Notes: generated from the sequence alone by a model not told the origin. 64,000 nt of DNA from Streptomyces sp. NBC_01298 (GCF_035978755.1 NZ_CP108414.1:8370001-8434000), one strand, 5' to 3'; shown: positions 1 to 10,190, numbered from the stretch's first letter. Program-made: numbers and translations.

Positions 1-431
1 AAGCGGACCGACCGGACGCTCGCCCATGCGGGGCGCGCCGACTCGGGCGCGGGCGGCACCTGTGCCACGACCGCCGGGAACGCCCGGGGGAGCCAGGACG
101 GGAACGGACCGTCCGGCCCGATGATCAGTACCGGCGACGTGGCGAGGATGTCGCCGGTGGCCTCCCGGTCCCTGGCCCGGACCCCGGCGAACTCCAGGGC
201 GATGGCGCGGGACTGCGCCAGGGCGGTGCCCCGCGCCGCCTCCATCTCCGTGGTGTACACGTCGTGGTGCAGCCACCAAGCCCCGGCGCCGGAGAGGATC
301 AGGGCCGCCGTACCCGCGGCGAGGGCCGTACGGGCCCGCGTGGGCAGCCGCGGCCACCACGCCGACATCCGGTCCGGGTTGCTCCGGGGAGGGTTCCGGA
401 GAGCGGGGTCACGGGGAGCGGCCTCAGGCAT
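1..431 (-). CDS. Sensor histidine kinase, N-terminal part (cut by window edge)
   Basis: Membrane sensor kinase partner of the adjacent response regulator; only the first ~143 residues lie in the window. The start ATG at 431 overlaps the regulator stop by 8 bp (ATGCCTGA), the usual translational coupling of two-component operons. After a short basic cytoplasmic head there is one hydrophobic segment (TALAAGTAALILSGAGAWWL, about residues 36-55) followed by an extracytoplasmic stretch. HAMP, dimerisation and ATPase domains would lie beyond coordinate 1. The kinase call rests on operon context and topology, not on catalytic motifs. Confidence 0.75.
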   Translation of the reverse strand, partial: MPEAAPRDPALRNPPRSNPDRMSAWWPRLPTRARTALAAGTAALILSGAGAWWLHHDVYTTEMEAARGTALAQSRAIALEFAGVRARDREATGDILATSPVLIIGPDGPFPSWLPRAFPAVVAQVPPAPESARPAWASVRSVR

Positions 432-1116
432 GCGAGTCGTCCAGCCGGTAGCCGTGTCCCCTGACGGTCACGATGCCGCGGGTGCCGTAGGGCTGGTCGA
501 TCTTGCGGCGCAGCAGGCTGACGTAGACCTCCACGATGCTCGCCGAGCCCCGGTAGGCGATGTCCCACGCCTCGCCCAGGATGCTCTCCTTCGACAGCAC
601 CCGGCCCGGCTCGCGCATCAGGCATTCCAGTACCGCGAACTCCTGTCCGGTGAGTTCGATGCGCTCGCTCCCGCGTCCGCACGTACGGGCTCGCGGGTCG
701 AGCCACAGGTCGCCGGCCCGCAAGACGTCCGGGGCCCCGGAGCCCGCGGCCTCCCGGGCGCTGCGGCGGATCAGCGCGCGCAGGTGCGCCGTCAGGACGA
801 GCAGGGAGAACGGCTTCGTCAGGTAGTCGTCCGCCCCGGTGTCCAGGCCGTGCGCCTCGTCGAGCTCCCCGTCCCTGGCGGTCAGCATCAGCACCGGGGT
901 GTCGACACCCAGGGCCCTGAGCCGTCCGCACACGGCGAACCCGTTCAGCGAAGGCAGCATGACGTCCAGGACGATCGCCGCGAACTCGCCCGTGGCGCCG
1001 AGCTCCACCGCGGCGAGGCCGTCGGACACGAGGGTGACCGAGTACCCCTCGCCCCTCAGTCCCTCACTCACCGCCGCAGCGATCAGCGGATCGTCCTCCA
1101 CCAGCAAAATGTCCAC
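424..1116 (-). CDS. OmpR/PhoB-family response regulator
   Basis: DNA-binding response regulator of 230 residues, normal family length. The receiver domain starts at residue 1 (acidic pair in LVEDDP), has the phospho-acceptor Asp51 in VLDVMLP and the conserved Lys in YLTKPF. A linker leads to a winged-helix domain (about residues 130-228) with the C-terminal hairpin GHGYRL. It is transcribed first, followed with overlap by the kinase. The signal sensed and the target genes cannot be read from the sequence. Confidence 0.93.
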   Translation of the reverse strand: MDILLVEDDPLIAAAVSEGLRGEGYSVTLVSDGLAAVELGATGEFAAIVLDVMLPSLNGFAVCGRLRALGVDTPVLMLTARDGELDEAHGLDTGADDYLTKPFSLLVLTAHLRALIRRSAREAAGSGAPDVLRAGDLWLDPRARTCGRGSERIELTGQEFAVLECLMREPGRVLSKESILGEAWDIAYRGSASIVEVYVSLLRRKIDQPYGTRGIVTVRGHGYRLDDSHA

Positions 1117-1237
1117 GATGTCAGCATGCCACCCAGGCGCCCCCGCCCCCTGCGACCAGGCCTTCAGGAACGGTTAAGCATGAACCGCGCACAGTGGGGA
1201 ACGATCCTGCCTCCGCCACCGAAGGGCCCGGCGCCGC

Positions 1238-2055
1238 ATGCGTATGTGCTTCCTGCTCCACAATGCCTACGGCATCGGAGGAACGATCCGGTCGACGTTC
1301 AACCTCGCGTCGGCGCTCGCGGAACACCACGACGTGGAGATCGTCTCGGTCCTGCGCCACCGGGACGCACCGACGATGGGCGCCCCTCCCCGGGTCAGCC
1401 TGACGCCGCTGGTCGATCTGCGCCCGGGCTCCCCGGACTACGACTCGTACGGGCCTTCGCGCGGGTCGTCGCCGACCACCCGGACTGGAAGCTGCGCATC
1501 TTCGGCAGCGGCGACGCCACCGGCAACGAGAAGGCGGGCCTGACCTCGCTGATCGGAGAACTCGGACTGAGCGGCAGCGCCCGGCTCATGGGCAATGCCG
1601 ACCCGTTGGAGCCGGAGTGGGCCAAGGGGTCCATCGCCGCGTCCACCTCGGACCGGGAGTCGTTCGGCATGACCATCGTCGAGGCGATGCGCTGCGGCCT
1701 CCCCGTCGTCTCCACGGACTGCCCGGTGGGGCCGCGCGAGATCATCGCGGACGAGGTCGACGGACGCCTCGTCCGCCCCGGTGACACCGACGCCATCGCC
1801 GCCGCCCTGCTCGAACTCGTGGCCGACGAGGAGCTGCGCCGGCGCATGGGCGCCGCGGCGCTGAAGAATTCGGCCCGCTTCGACCCGGCGTACGTCGCCG
1901 AGCGGCATCTGGACCTCTACCGGGATCTGCTGCGGCGCGGCCCCGGCCGGCGCTCGCTCGGCCCCGTACGGGAAGCGGCGCACCGCGCGAGGGTCGCCGC
2001 GATCGACACGGCACACGCCCTGCGTTCCACCGCCGGGGGAGTCCTGAAGAGGTAG
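1238..2055 (+). pseudogene. Family 4 glycosyltransferase with internal deletion and frameshift
   Basis: Remnant of a GT-B glycosyltransferase. The first 66-70 codons from ATG 1238 (MRMCFLLHNAYGIGGTIR) are a normal nucleotide-sugar GT4 N-terminus. At about 1439-1453 the reading jumps to another frame, where a normal C-terminal half begins (RLVRAFARVVADHPDWKLRI) and carries the family's donor-binding Glu region ESFGMTIVEAMRCGLPVV through to the stop at 2055. About 270 residues remain against the usual 400-440, so roughly 150-200 central residues are missing as well as the frame. Both parts keep coding-type base composition, so the damage looks recent. A single functional product is not expected. 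Confidence 0.8.
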
Positions 2056-2192
2056 CGCGCGGCGGGGGCCACCGAGATGGACGCCGCGTCGTCGGGTGGG
2101 CGCGGGCTTCGACATTCCGGCGCTGCCCTGGATCCGGCGGACCGGGCATGATCCCTTGTCGAGGACCCTTCCCAACGACGAAAGTGCGCATC

Positions 2193-2651
2193 ATGCCGAC
2201 CACCATCACCGTCCGGGAAGTCCGTGAAGCGGACTTCCCGCAGTGGCGCGCCCTGTACCGCGGCTACGCCGACTTCTACCGTGTCGAGCAGACCGAGGAG
2301 GCCGCGACACGCGTGTGGGCGTGGGTGAACGACCCCGCCCACGAGGAGAGCGCCCTCGTCGCCGAGGACGCGGACGGCCGGCTCATCGGCCTGGCGCACT
2401 ACCGGCCCTTCGCCCGGCCCCTGTCGGCCACCACCGGCGGGTACCTGGACGACCTGTTCGTCGACCCCGCCCACCGCGGCTCCGGCGCCGCCGACCGGCT
2501 GCTCGAGGCCTTGCGGGAGATCGCCGCCGAACGCGGCTGGAGCGTGGTCCGCTGGATCACGGCCGACGACAACCACCGCGCACGGGCCAAGTACGACCAA
2601 GTGGCCACCCGTACGATGTGGGTCACCTACGACATGGCGCCGGGAAACTGA
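2193..2651 (+). CDS. GNAT-family N-acetyltransferase
   Basis: Acetyl-CoA-dependent N-acyltransferase of 152 residues from ATG 2193 (MPTTITVREVREAD). The acetyl-CoA pyrophosphate loop is visible as DPAHRGSGAADRLL after the strand YLDDLFV, and the following helix and strand (GWSVVRWITADDN, RAKYDQ) fit the fold. An in-frame ATG at 2148 exists, but the family normally begins a few residues before the first strand, so I prefer 2193. Substrate unknown. It stands alone, convergent with the rodlin gene, with a strong hairpin between them. Confidence 0.88.
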   Translation: MPTTITVREVREADFPQWRALYRGYADFYRVEQTEEAATRVWAWVNDPAHEESALVAEDADGRLIGLAHYRPFARPLSATTGGYLDDLFVDPAHRGSGAADRLLEALREIAAERGWSVVRWITADDNHRARAKYDQVATRTMWVTYDMAPGN

Positions 2652-2660
2652 TCGAAGCCG

Positions 2661-2723
2661 GCGCTCCGCGACCGGTGCTCCGCGACCGGGGACCACGGTC
2701 GCGGAGCACCGGTCGCAGAGCAC
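2661..2723. terminator. Bidirectional hairpin between convergent genes
   Basis: Long inverted repeat: arms 2661-2688 and 2696-2723 pair over 28 bp with two mismatches, and the inner 15 bp (2674-2688 with 2696-2710) are perfect around a 7-nt loop. It lies between the stops of the GNAT gene and the rodlin gene, so it can serve both strands. No T-run follows, as is usual in Streptomyces. Confidence 0.8.
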
Positions 2724-2730
2724 CCGGGCG

Positions 2731-3144
2731 TCAGCTTCCGGCGGAGACGTTGCCCGACAGGACCGGGATGTTGTCCAGGATGTGCGAGAGGGCCTCGTCG
2801 CCCTTGGCCTGGGTGGAGTTCTCGGTGCACTGCTGGTTCTGCGGGTTGGACAGGACGTTGACGTCCTGGACGCCCACGTTCGCGAGGACGGCGACGAGCG
2901 ACTGCGCGTTGACCTTGACCGGCAGGCCGATGCAGGGCTTGTTGGCCGTGCCCTGGATCACGGAGAGCTGCGGGCTCTTCTCGCCGTGCGTCTTCTGGTT
3001 GCCGTAGGCCTGCACGGCACCGTTGCCGTTGACGGTGTTGATCCCGTTGTCGTTGCCGATGGCCATGGCCGGAGCGGCCATGGCGGCGCCGGCGCCGATG
3101 GCGGCGGCGGTGGTGACAGCGGTGACCATCATCTTCTTCAGCAT
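2731..3144 (-). CDS. Rodlin-family secreted protein
   Basis: Member of the rodlin (RdlA/RdlB) family, small secreted proteins that organise chaplin fibrils into the rodlet layer on aerial hyphae and spores. It has 137 residues with a signal peptide ending near APAMA (about residue 28). The mature part shows family hallmarks: NGNGAVQAYGNQKTHG, NKPCIGLPVKVNAQSL and NPQNQQCTENSTQAKGDE, with the two conserved cysteines. It is single here, whereas S. coelicolor has a divergent rdlA/rdlB pair. No chaplin gene is seen nearby. Confidence 0.9.
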   Translation of the reverse strand: MLKKMMVTAVTTAAAIGAGAAMAAPAMAIGNDNGINTVNGNGAVQAYGNQKTHGEKSPQLSVIQGTANKPCIGLPVKVNAQSLVAVLANVGVQDVNVLSNPQNQQCTENSTQAKGDEALSHILDNIPVLSGNVSAGS

Positions 3145-3256
3145 GAGCTGGAAATCCTTCGCTGGAGCGGGTCGATACTCGTCGAGTGGTTCGCCCTGGC
3201 AACGCCCGAGCGGGGCACACGTGGCGGTAACTCACCCGTTTGCACGACTGATTCGC

Positions 3257-4528
3257 TCAGAACCGGCAGCTCGGAGCCGTGGGAGTGCCGAGGCGCCGGG
3301 CGTCCATCCAGGCGATGGCGTCGTCCAGCGGACCGTCGCCGATGGTGTGGCCCTGGTCGGGGTAGTAGGCGAACTCCAGGTTCACGCCCTTGTCGCACAG
3401 CTCGCGGGCGAGCGTCTGGTTGAGGTTGCCCAGCACGTCGTCGCCGCCCTGCGGCAGCAGCACCGGGACCGTGACGGTGACCTCGCCGGTGGCGCTCCTC
3501 TTGAGAGCGGCGTTGAGCGGCCCGAGGTCGGCGCCGGGCCGCAGGATGTCCGAGGCCGGCGGAAGCTCGGGGTCGGCCGCCATGCAGGGCTGCGTCCAGA
3601 CGCGGTCCGCGGCGGCGAGACCGGCGGGGGTGAGGAGTTCGGCGGGCCGGACCGCCGGGTCGGCCGCCGCGGCCCCGTTGACGAGGAGCAGGAGGATCTC
3701 GGTGTAGGTGGTGGCCATCGCGTCCTGCTGGGCGAACAGGGCGGGCATCCACTCGAATCCGACGGCCGGCGCGTTGGCGACCACCCCCTTGAGGCCGACC
3801 TCGGGGGCGTACGCGGCGGCGTGGTGCGCGCTCCACAGCGCGGCGTGCCCGCCTTGTGATCCGCCGTAGAGGAGCGTGGCCGGGCCCGCCCCGGTGTCGA
3901 TCGCGCGAGCGGCGCGGACGATGTCGAGGGTGGCGTACGCGGCCGACTCCCCGTCGAGGTACGGGTGTCTGACCCCGGTCACGCCCAGGCCGATGTAGTC
4001 GGGCTGTACGACGACGAACCCGCGCGCCAGCAGTTTGCCGACCGGACTGGAGTCCTGGAGACCGGCGAAGGCCGGGATGCGGGACGGGGCGCACGCCGAC
4101 CCGATGCCCATGGTGCCGTGGTCCACGGCGGCGACGGGCCGCCCACCGGCGGGTGCCGGGCCGTCCGGAACGGTCACCAGCCCGCTCGCGGCCACCGGCT
4201 TGCCGTCGGTCCCGGTGCTCAGGTACATCACCAGGACGGTGTGCGAGGGCGGCGTCAGCGCCGCCTCCGGCGGCGCGTAGGGGCGTTGGCGGATCACGGT
4301 GCCGGGCTTGCCGGGGGGCAGCGGACGCGGCGGGTCGTAGAACGCGTCGCCCTCGGGTACCGGCGCGGACACCGTACGTCCCTCCGGGCTCCGGTCGCCG
4401 CCGCCGCGGGTGCAGCCCGACAGGGCCAGTGCCGCGGCGATCGCGCCGACGAGGGCCCGGCGAAGAGCCCGGCGAAGGGCCCGGCGGGGCAGCCCGCCGG
4501 GGAGGTGGTGGCTCGGTCCGTGCGTCAA
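3257..4528 (-). CDS. Secreted lipoprotein, secretory-lipase-like alpha/beta hydrolase
   Basis: Probable membrane-anchored esterase/lipase of 423 residues. I start it at TTG 4528 because AGGAG sits directly upstream and because this gives a proper lipoprotein signal: basic head, hydrophobic ALVGAIAAALALSGC and lipobox LSGC. The nucleophile elbow is GGSQGG, followed by a long lid-type region; the acid and His are likely within GGDDVLGNLNQ and DQGHTIGDG near the C-terminus. This layout matches the LIP secretory lipase family. It lies downstream of the TetR gene on the same strand, 77 bp away, and may be controlled by it. Substrate unknown. Confidence 0.85.
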   Translation of the reverse strand: MTHGPSHHLPGGLPRRALRRALRRALVGAIAAALALSGCTRGGGDRSPEGRTVSAPVPEGDAFYDPPRPLPPGKPGTVIRQRPYAPPEAALTPPSHTVLVMYLSTGTDGKPVAASGLVTVPDGPAPAGGRPVAAVDHGTMGIGSACAPSRIPAFAGLQDSSPVGKLLARGFVVVQPDYIGLGVTGVRHPYLDGESAAYATLDIVRAARAIDTGAGPATLLYGGSQGGHAALWSAHHAAAYAPEVGLKGVVANAPAVGFEWMPALFAQQDAMATTYTEILLLLVNGAAAADPAVRPAELLTPAGLAAADRVWTQPCMAADPELPPASDILRPGADLGPLNAALKRSATGEVTVTVPVLLPQGGDDVLGNLNQTLARELCDKGVNLEFAYYPDQGHTIGDGPLDDAIAWMDARRLGTPTAPSCRF

Positions 4529-4605
4529 GGAGGAACTCCTTCGCGTACGCGGCTGCGCGGCGGCCGTCCGGCGCCGAGCCGGGGGAGTGGAGTCAGGGAG
4601 TGCGG

Positions 4606-5295
4606 TCAGGCGGGTGGCGGGTCGTGCCCCTCCTCGGCCGGCGCCCCGGGAGTCGGGGTGACGTCCAAGACCAGGGCGACGATGGTGTCGATGACGCCCC
4701 CCATGTCCACGCCGGGGTCCAGCAGCCACTGGTGCTGGATCCCGTCGGCGGCGGCGAGGGCGAGCCGGGCGATGGCCTCGGGCTCGATGTCGGGGCGGAT
4801 GCGGCCCGCGCGCTGCAGCGCGGTGAGGCCGTCGCACAGGGCGATGAGGATGTCGCCGTTGCGCACCTCGAAGAAGTCGCGCGCCGGGTGGCCGGGGAAG
4901 CCGGACGCGGCCGCCATGCTCACGTAGAGGCGCACCAGACCCGCGACCTCGCCGCTGCGGCGCAAGGTGGCGGCCATCGGCGAGATGGGGTCCGTGCGGG
5001 GTTCCCGGTCCGTCCGTTCCCTGTCGAGCCTGTCGCGCTCGGCCAGGGCCCAGATCAACAGACCCTCGCGCGAGCCGAAGTAGCGCAGGACCCCGGGCTG
5101 GGACATGCCGAGGCGGTCGGCGATCTCCTTGATCAGCGCACCCTTCTCGCCGATCATCGCGAAGACCTCCAGCGCCACCGCGAGGATCTCGTTGCGGCGC
5201 TGCACCCCTTTCGCGTAACGGCCGCGCGGCGTACGGATGTTGTCGAGCCGTGCGGCGCGCTCCGGGTCCATCCGCGAAACGCTAGTCGAGTTCAC
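4606..5295 (-). CDS. TetR-family transcriptional regulator
   Basis: One-component repressor-type regulator, 229 residues. The N-terminal helix-turn-helix is clear (about residues 30-80): NEILAVALEVFAMIGEKG, IKEIADRLGMSQPGVLRYF. The C-terminal ligand domain is all-helical and not diagnostic. A second in-frame ATG at 5271 would remove only 8 residues. Its position immediately before the lipase gene on the same strand suggests it controls that gene and itself. A ligand cannot be inferred. Confidence 0.9.
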   Translation of the reverse strand: MNSTSVSRMDPERAARLDNIRTPRGRYAKGVQRRNEILAVALEVFAMIGEKGALIKEIADRLGMSQPGVLRYFGSREGLLIWALAERDRLDRERTDREPRTDPISPMAATLRRSGEVAGLVRLYVSMAAASGFPGHPARDFFEVRNGDILIALCDGLTALQRAGRIRPDIEPEAIARLALAAADGIQHQWLLDPGVDMGGVIDTIVALVLDVTPTPGAPAEEGHDPPPA

Positions 5296-5408
5296 TTTTG
5301 ACGTCTACGCTTCCCGCGGCTCGATCAGTTCCAGCGCGCGACGAACGGCTCGACGACGCGGCTCAGAAGGCGCTCCGCGCGAGGCTCTGACCCGCACCGC
5401 GCACGCAC

Positions 5409-5446
5409 GCGCCCGGCCCTCCCCGGGGAGGGGGAGGGCCGGGCGC
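5409..5446 (-). terminator. Perfect 15-bp hairpin after the subtilase gene
   Basis: GCGCCCGGCCCTCCC (5409-5423) and its exact complement (5432-5446) around an 8-nt loop, 22 bp beyond the protease stop. No T-tract. It likely ends protease transcription before the TetR gene, which is read in the same direction. Confidence 0.85.
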
Positions 5447-5467
5447 CGCCGTGCGCGGGGTGCGGGG

Positions 5468-7255
5468 TCAGGAGACGAAGCAGAGGGACTGGCCGGTACC
5501 GAAGCCGTAGCAGTCGATGCGGCGGGAAGTGCTGCCCGTCAGACCGGAGTTGTCGGTCACCGTCAGCTCAGCGGTGTAGCTGCGCTGCCCGGCCGGGTAG
5601 CGGTGGGCCACGGTGGCGCCGGTGCCCGTGGCCGCGTCGCCGAACTTCCACTTGTACGAGGCGATCGTGCCGTCGGAGTCCTTGGAGGCCGAGGCGTCGA
5701 AGGAGCAGTCCTGGTACCAGCAGGACACCGAGAACGCGGCGGTCGGCGGCGTACCCGCCGGCGGCTGCGTCGTCCCGGCGGTGACGGGCTTGGTGACGGT
5801 GGCGGTGCGGCCGGAGTCGTCGGTGACGGTCAGCTTGACCGAGTAGGTGCCGGCGGCGGCGTACTCGTGCGAGGGCTTGACGCCCTCACCCTTGGCGCTG
5901 TCGCCGAACTCCCAGGCGTACGAGGCGATCGTGCCGTCCGGGTCCTTGGACGCCGAGGCGTCGAAGGCGCAGGAAGCGGCCGACGTGGAGCACTGGGCGG
6001 TGAAGTCCGCGACCGGCTCACCGGGCTGGGTGGGAGCACCGAGCTTGGTCACGTTCAGGAACTTGTTGGGGGAGTTCGTGCCCGCCCCCGTCACCACGCC
6101 CGACTGGGCGTTGTTCACCAGCGCGTCGCGCACCTGCTGCGGAGTGGCGTCGGGGTGCGCCGAGAGATAGAGCGCCGCCGCTCCCGCCGTGTGCGGAGTG
6201 GCCATCGAGGTGCCGCTCATCGTCTGCGTGCCCCCACCCATCTTGGTGGAGACGATGGAGCCTCCGGGCGCGAACAGGTCCAGGCAGGAGCCGTAGTTGG
6301 AGAAGCTGGAGCGGGCGTCGTTGCTGTCCGTGGAGCCGAGGGTGATGGCCGCGGGCAGCCGTGCCGGGCTGGTGTTGCAGGCGTCCTTGCTGTCGTTGCC
6401 CGCCGCGACGGCCACCGGGATGCCCGCGTTGATGACCCCGGCGACGGCGTCGTCGAGCGCGCGGTCGGCGCTGCCGCCCAGGGACATGTTGACGACGGCC
6501 GGCTTCTTCGCGTTCCTCGCGATCCAGTCCATGCCGGCCGCGATCTGCTCCGTGGAACCGGAACCCTGGCAGTCGAGCACGCGCACCCCGACCAGCTTCA
6601 CGTTCTTCGCGACGCCGTACGAGGCGCCGCCCACGGTCCCCGACACGTGCGTGCCGTGCCCGTGGCAGTCGGCGGAGTCCGCGTCGTTGTCGATGAAGTC
6701 GTAGCCCGAGGAGGCACGGGAGCCGAAGTCCGCGTGCTGCCGGTACAGGCCGGTGTCCGCGATGTAGGCGGTCACCCCGGTGCCGTCGTTCGGGTAGGCG
6801 TAGGAGCCGTCCTTGGCCCCGTCGACGCGGTCGATGCCCCAGGAGGGCGGGTTGGGCTGGGTCCCGGACACGTGGAAGACGGTGTCGGCCTGGACGTAGC
6901 GCACGCCCGGCGCGGCCGCGAGGTGGCGGGCCTGCGCCGGGGTCGCCTTCACAGAGAAGCCCTTGAGGGCGGCGGTGTAGAGCTGACGGACCGCCCCTCC
7001 GTGACGGTCCGTCAGCGCCTTCGCCTCCCCGGCGGTCTCGGCCGTGGCGGCGGCGCGCAGGGAGGGTGCCCCGTCGAGGACGACGAGGTACCGGCCGCTC
7101 ACCGTGTCCGCCGCGCCCTCGCCGAGGACCCGGCCCTCCGCGGGTCCCGCATGGGCCTGGGTGACGGCGCCGAACAGGCCGAGGACGGTCGCGGTGGCGG
7201 CACCGAGACATATGGCCCCGAGCCGGGTGCTTCTTGCCGCACGCTGTGCACGCAT
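5468..7255 (-). CDS. Secreted subtilisin-like serine protease (S8) with two PKD domains
   Basis: Exported protease of 595 residues. A signal peptide (about 1-36, ending AHA) precedes an I9-type propeptide (SGRYLVVLDGAPS to YVQADTVF). The S8 domain carries the catalytic triad: Asp about 167 in YIADTGLY, His about 203 in HGHGTHVSG and Ser in SGTSMATPH, plus the oxyanion Asn in AAGND. After about residue 400 come two PKD domains with CSFDASASKDSDGTI-type cores and WKFGD/WEFGD motifs, likely aiding substrate binding. Unlike many relatives there is no P/proprotein domain. Monocistronic, with a hairpin downstream. Confidence 0.95.
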   Translation of the reverse strand: MRAQRAARSTRLGAICLGAATATVLGLFGAVTQAHAGPAEGRVLGEGAADTVSGRYLVVLDGAPSLRAAATAETAGEAKALTDRHGGAVRQLYTAALKGFSVKATPAQARHLAAAPGVRYVQADTVFHVSGTQPNPPSWGIDRVDGAKDGSYAYPNDGTGVTAYIADTGLYRQHADFGSRASSGYDFIDNDADSADCHGHGTHVSGTVGGASYGVAKNVKLVGVRVLDCQGSGSTEQIAAGMDWIARNAKKPAVVNMSLGGSADRALDDAVAGVINAGIPVAVAAGNDSKDACNTSPARLPAAITLGSTDSNDARSSFSNYGSCLDLFAPGGSIVSTKMGGGTQTMSGTSMATPHTAGAAALYLSAHPDATPQQVRDALVNNAQSGVVTGAGTNSPNKFLNVTKLGAPTQPGEPVADFTAQCSTSAASCAFDASASKDPDGTIASYAWEFGDSAKGEGVKPSHEYAAAGTYSVKLTVTDDSGRTATVTKPVTAGTTQPPAGTPPTAAFSVSCWYQDCSFDASASKDSDGTIASYKWKFGDAATGTGATVAHRYPAGQRSYTAELTVTDNSGLTGSTSRRIDCYGFGTGQSLCFVS

Positions 7256-7403
7256 CCAACTGCTCCTACTGATCGGGTTCCTGGATGCCCCGGCGTGGGG
7301 GCCGGGGCACGGGGATCACCCTCGTGACACCCGGGGGAGCACGGCAATCCGTATCCGGGTCCGTAGGAGTACCTATTCACCGCCGTCACGCCCGTCCCGG
7401 CCG

Positions 7404-10190
7404 CTACGGAGTACGTACCTCCGTGCGGCTGCTGACCTTCAGCTTGCGCAGCACCTTCGCCACGTGCTGCTCCACCGTGCGCGGCGAGAGGAACAGCAGC
7501 TCGGCGATCTCCCGGTTGGTCCGGCCCGAGGCCACCAGCCGGGCCACGTCCGCCTCCCGCGGCGACAGCCCCTCCCCGTACCCGCCCCGGCCGCGCCGGG
7601 CCGTGGTCACGTGCCCGCTCCCGCGCAGCGCCCGCCGACACCGGGCCGCCTCCCGCACGGCCCCGATGCGCTCGAACTCGGCTGCCAGTAGCGCCAGTTC
7701 ACCGGCATCCGGTACGCATTCCAAGGCCGACTCCACGGCCTGCGCCGCGCTGTGCGGACGCCGCAGAGCGGCGAAGGCGTCCGCCGCCCGGCGGTAGTGC
7801 GCCGCGGCCTCCCGGGGCTCTCCGGCCGACCGGGCCACGGCCGCCCGGCACAGGGGCAGCGCCGCCAGCGCCAACGGGTGATCGCGTCCCGCGATGGCCT
7901 CGGCGTACTCCCCGGTCAGCCGCTCCGCGTCGGCGAACCGGCCCGCCCGGACGTACGCGTCCACCCCGGCCGCCGCCAGCTCGGCGGCCCACCCCCAGAG
8001 CCCCTTGTGCCGGACGCGCGCGAGCCCCCGGTCGGCCTCGGCGCAGGCCGCGGCGGCCCGGCCCCGCGCCAGGTGGATGCGTACCGCCGCGGCGCCCGCG
8101 GCGGCCAGGACGGGCGAGGCGGAGTTGTCCGGATCGCCCAGGGCGGCCGCCGCGAGGTGCTCCCCGGCCTCCTCCCACTCCCCGTGCGCGGCGCCGAGGA
8201 GCCCCAGCACCAGCCGCGCCTCGGACTCGATCCCGGAAGCACCCTGCGCCGCCTCCCACACCTGCCGGGCCCGCTCGCCGAGCCCCTCCCAGCGCCCCTG
8301 GCTCCACTCCAGGCGCAGCACGGTGGCGTCGATGATCCCGCGCAGGTACGGGGCCCCGCACGCGGCGGCCATGCGGTCGCCCTCCCGGCGGAACAGTTCG
8401 GCCTCCGGGTCCTTGCCCAGCCAGGCCGCGGCGTCCGCCAGGTTCCCGCACATCCGGGCCAGCTCCAGGCGCCCCGCCCGGTCCGCCGCGCCCGCGGCGA
8501 GCAGGGCCTCGGCCTCGCCGCGGACCGCCCCCTCGCCGAGGGTCATCCGCAGGACCAGGTGGTTGCCGCGCACCGCGAGCCGCAGCGCCTCGTCCCCGTG
8601 CGCGGCGGCGATCCGCTCGGCGCGGGTGATCCACTCCAGGTAGACCGGGTACGGTTCCCCGCCCCAGGTCGGCATGGCCAGCCCGGCCATGCCCCGGGCG
8701 GCGCGGGCCGGCCGCTCGTGCAGCTCGGCGACGGCCCGGGCGGTGTCCACCCGGCCCTGGCGGTGGTCGCCGGCCTGGTTGTTCAGCAGCAGCCCCAGAT
8801 TCAGCCGGATGTCCCCGCGCACCGCGTCGGGCAGCGCCGCGCCGTCGTCGACCACCCGGCGCAGCAGGCGCGCGGTGCGGCGGTGGGTAAGCCCGATCGT
8901 GGCCGCGCGGCTGAGCCGCAGCGCGAGGCGGGCGCAGTCCTCGGGCGGCAGCCCGGGATCGTCGAGGAGGCCTTCGAGGAGTTCCACGGCGAGCGCCGTG
9001 TCCCCGATCTCCCGGGCGTGCTCGGCGGCGTCCTCCGCGTATCGCCGCCACTCCCGCACGGCCCCCGCCTGCCGGGCGTGGTAGGCCAGCCGTACGAGCG
9101 GAGGCGCGGGCAGCGCCGCCAGCGCGGTCACGGCACGCAGGTGCAGGCGTCGCCGCTCGGGGCCCAGCAGGGCCTCGTACACCGCCTGTTGGGCCAGCCC
9201 GTGCCGGAACCCGTACCGGTCCTCACCCCAGTCGTGGAGCACCCCGGCCCGCAGGGCGTCCCCCACCGCCCCGGCCCCGGCCTCCTCGTCGAGCCCGGCC
9301 ACGGCGGCGACCAGTGCCTCCTGCGCCGGATCGCGCAGCACGGCGGCCGCGTGGACGACGGCCAGGGCCGGCCGGTCCAGGCCGGCGGTCCGGTCGGCCA
9401 TCGCCTCCTGGAGCAGGGCGGGCACGGCGGTGGGGGCGCCCGGCCCGCGGACGAACTCCTCCAGCACGAAGGGAATTCCGGCGGTCCGCTCGTGCAACTC
9501 GGCTGCCAGCCGGGCGGATACGGGCCCGCCCGTGAGCGCGGCGGCCAGGGTGCGCACCTCGCCGGCGTCCAGCGCCTCCAGCCGCATCAGGAGCGACTCG
9601 TGGCCGGGCGCCCTCCGGTAGGCCCGCCCCAACGGCAGTCCGGTGGCGGGCAGATCCTCCCGACGGTAGGTCAGGACGACCGCGAGCCCCGGCGGCGGAT
9701 CCTCGATGAGGAACCGGATCAGGTCGCGGGTGCCGTCGTCGGCCCAGTGCAGGTCCTCGACGACGAGTACGGCCGGACACACGGCGGCCAGCAGCGCCCC
9801 CACCGCGCGGAAGATCCGGTGCGTCGCGGCGGCCGGGTCGTGCAACGGCTCGCACGCCGGGGGAAGCCGCTCGGCGAGCTCGGGCAGGTACGGGCGCAGC
9901 GCCCCGCACACCGGACTGAGCCCGGCCGGGACGGCGTGCGCGAGGGTGCGCAGTACGTCGAACAGCGGCCCGTACGGGAACGGTTCGCGCAGTGGCGGAC
10001 AACTCCCGGACAGCACCCGCGCGCCGCGGTCGGGCCGCCGCGCGAGGACCTCGCGCACCAGCCGCGTCTTGCCGATCCCGGCCTCGCCCTCGATCAGTAC
10101 GACGGCGGGCGGCCGGGCCAGCGCGGAACGCATCGCCCGAATCTCCGCATCCCGTCCGACCAGCACCGATGCGCCCGTCCCCGCAGTCAT
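7404..10190 (-). CDS. LAL-type LuxR transcriptional regulator with AAA ATPase domain
   Basis: Large ATP-binding regulator of the LuxR family, 928 residues, the usual LAL size. The N-terminal NTPase has Walker A GEAGIGKT and Walker [13 protein letters not shown] long helical, TPR-like central part follows. A C-terminal LuxR helix-turn-helix closes the protein ([38 protein letters not shown]). LAL proteins often activate pathways for secondary metabolites or sugar use, but no such cluster adjoins this gene. It is read toward the protease with 148 bp between. Confidence 0.94.
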   Translation of the reverse strand: MTAGTGASVLVGRDAEIRAMRSALARPPAVVLIEGEAGIGKTRLVREVLARRPDRGARVLSGSCPPLREPFPYGPLFDVLRTLAHAVPAGLSPVCGALRPYLPELAERLPPACEPLHDPAAATHRIFRAVGALLAAVCPAVLVVEDLHWADDGTRDLIRFLIEDPPPGLAVVLTYRREDLPATGLPLGRAYRRAPGHESLLMRLEALDAGEVRTLAAALTGGPVSARLAAELHERTAGIPFVLEEFVRGPGAPTAVPALLQEAMADRTAGLDRPALAVVHAAAVLRDPAQEALVAAVAGLDEEAGAGAVGDALRAGVLHDWGEDRYGFRHGLAQQAVYEALLGPERRRLHLRAVTALAALPAPPLVRLAYHARQAGAVREWRRYAEDAAEHAREIGDTALAVELLEGLLDDPGLPPEDCARLALRLSRAATIGLTHRRTARLLRRVVDDGAALPDAVRGDIRLNLGLLLNNQAGDHRQGRVDTARAVAELHERPARAARGMAGLAMPTWGGEPYPVYLEWITRAERIAAAHGDEALRLAVRGNHLVLRMTLGEGAVRGEAEALLAAGAADRAGRLELARMCGNLADAAAWLGKDPEAELFRREGDRMAAACGAPYLRGIIDATVLRLEWSQGRWEGLGERARQVWEAAQGASGIESEARLVLGLLGAAHGEWEEAGEHLAAAALGDPDNSASPVLAAAGAAAVRIHLARGRAAAACAEADRGLARVRHKGLWGWAAELAAAGVDAYVRAGRFADAERLTGEYAEAIAGRDHPLALAALPLCRAAVARSAGEPREAAAHYRRAADAFAALRRPHSAAQAVESALECVPDAGELALLAAEFERIGAVREAARCRRALRGSGHVTTARRGRGGYGEGLSPREADVARLVASGRTNREIAELLFLSPRTVEQHVAKVLRKLKVSSRTEVRTP

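Noticed and set aside
121..1230. Long plus-strand open frame upstream of the glycosyltransferase
   Set aside because: It is the antisense of the kinase and response regulator genes; only its last part, after about 1441, is the real glycosyltransferase C-terminus.
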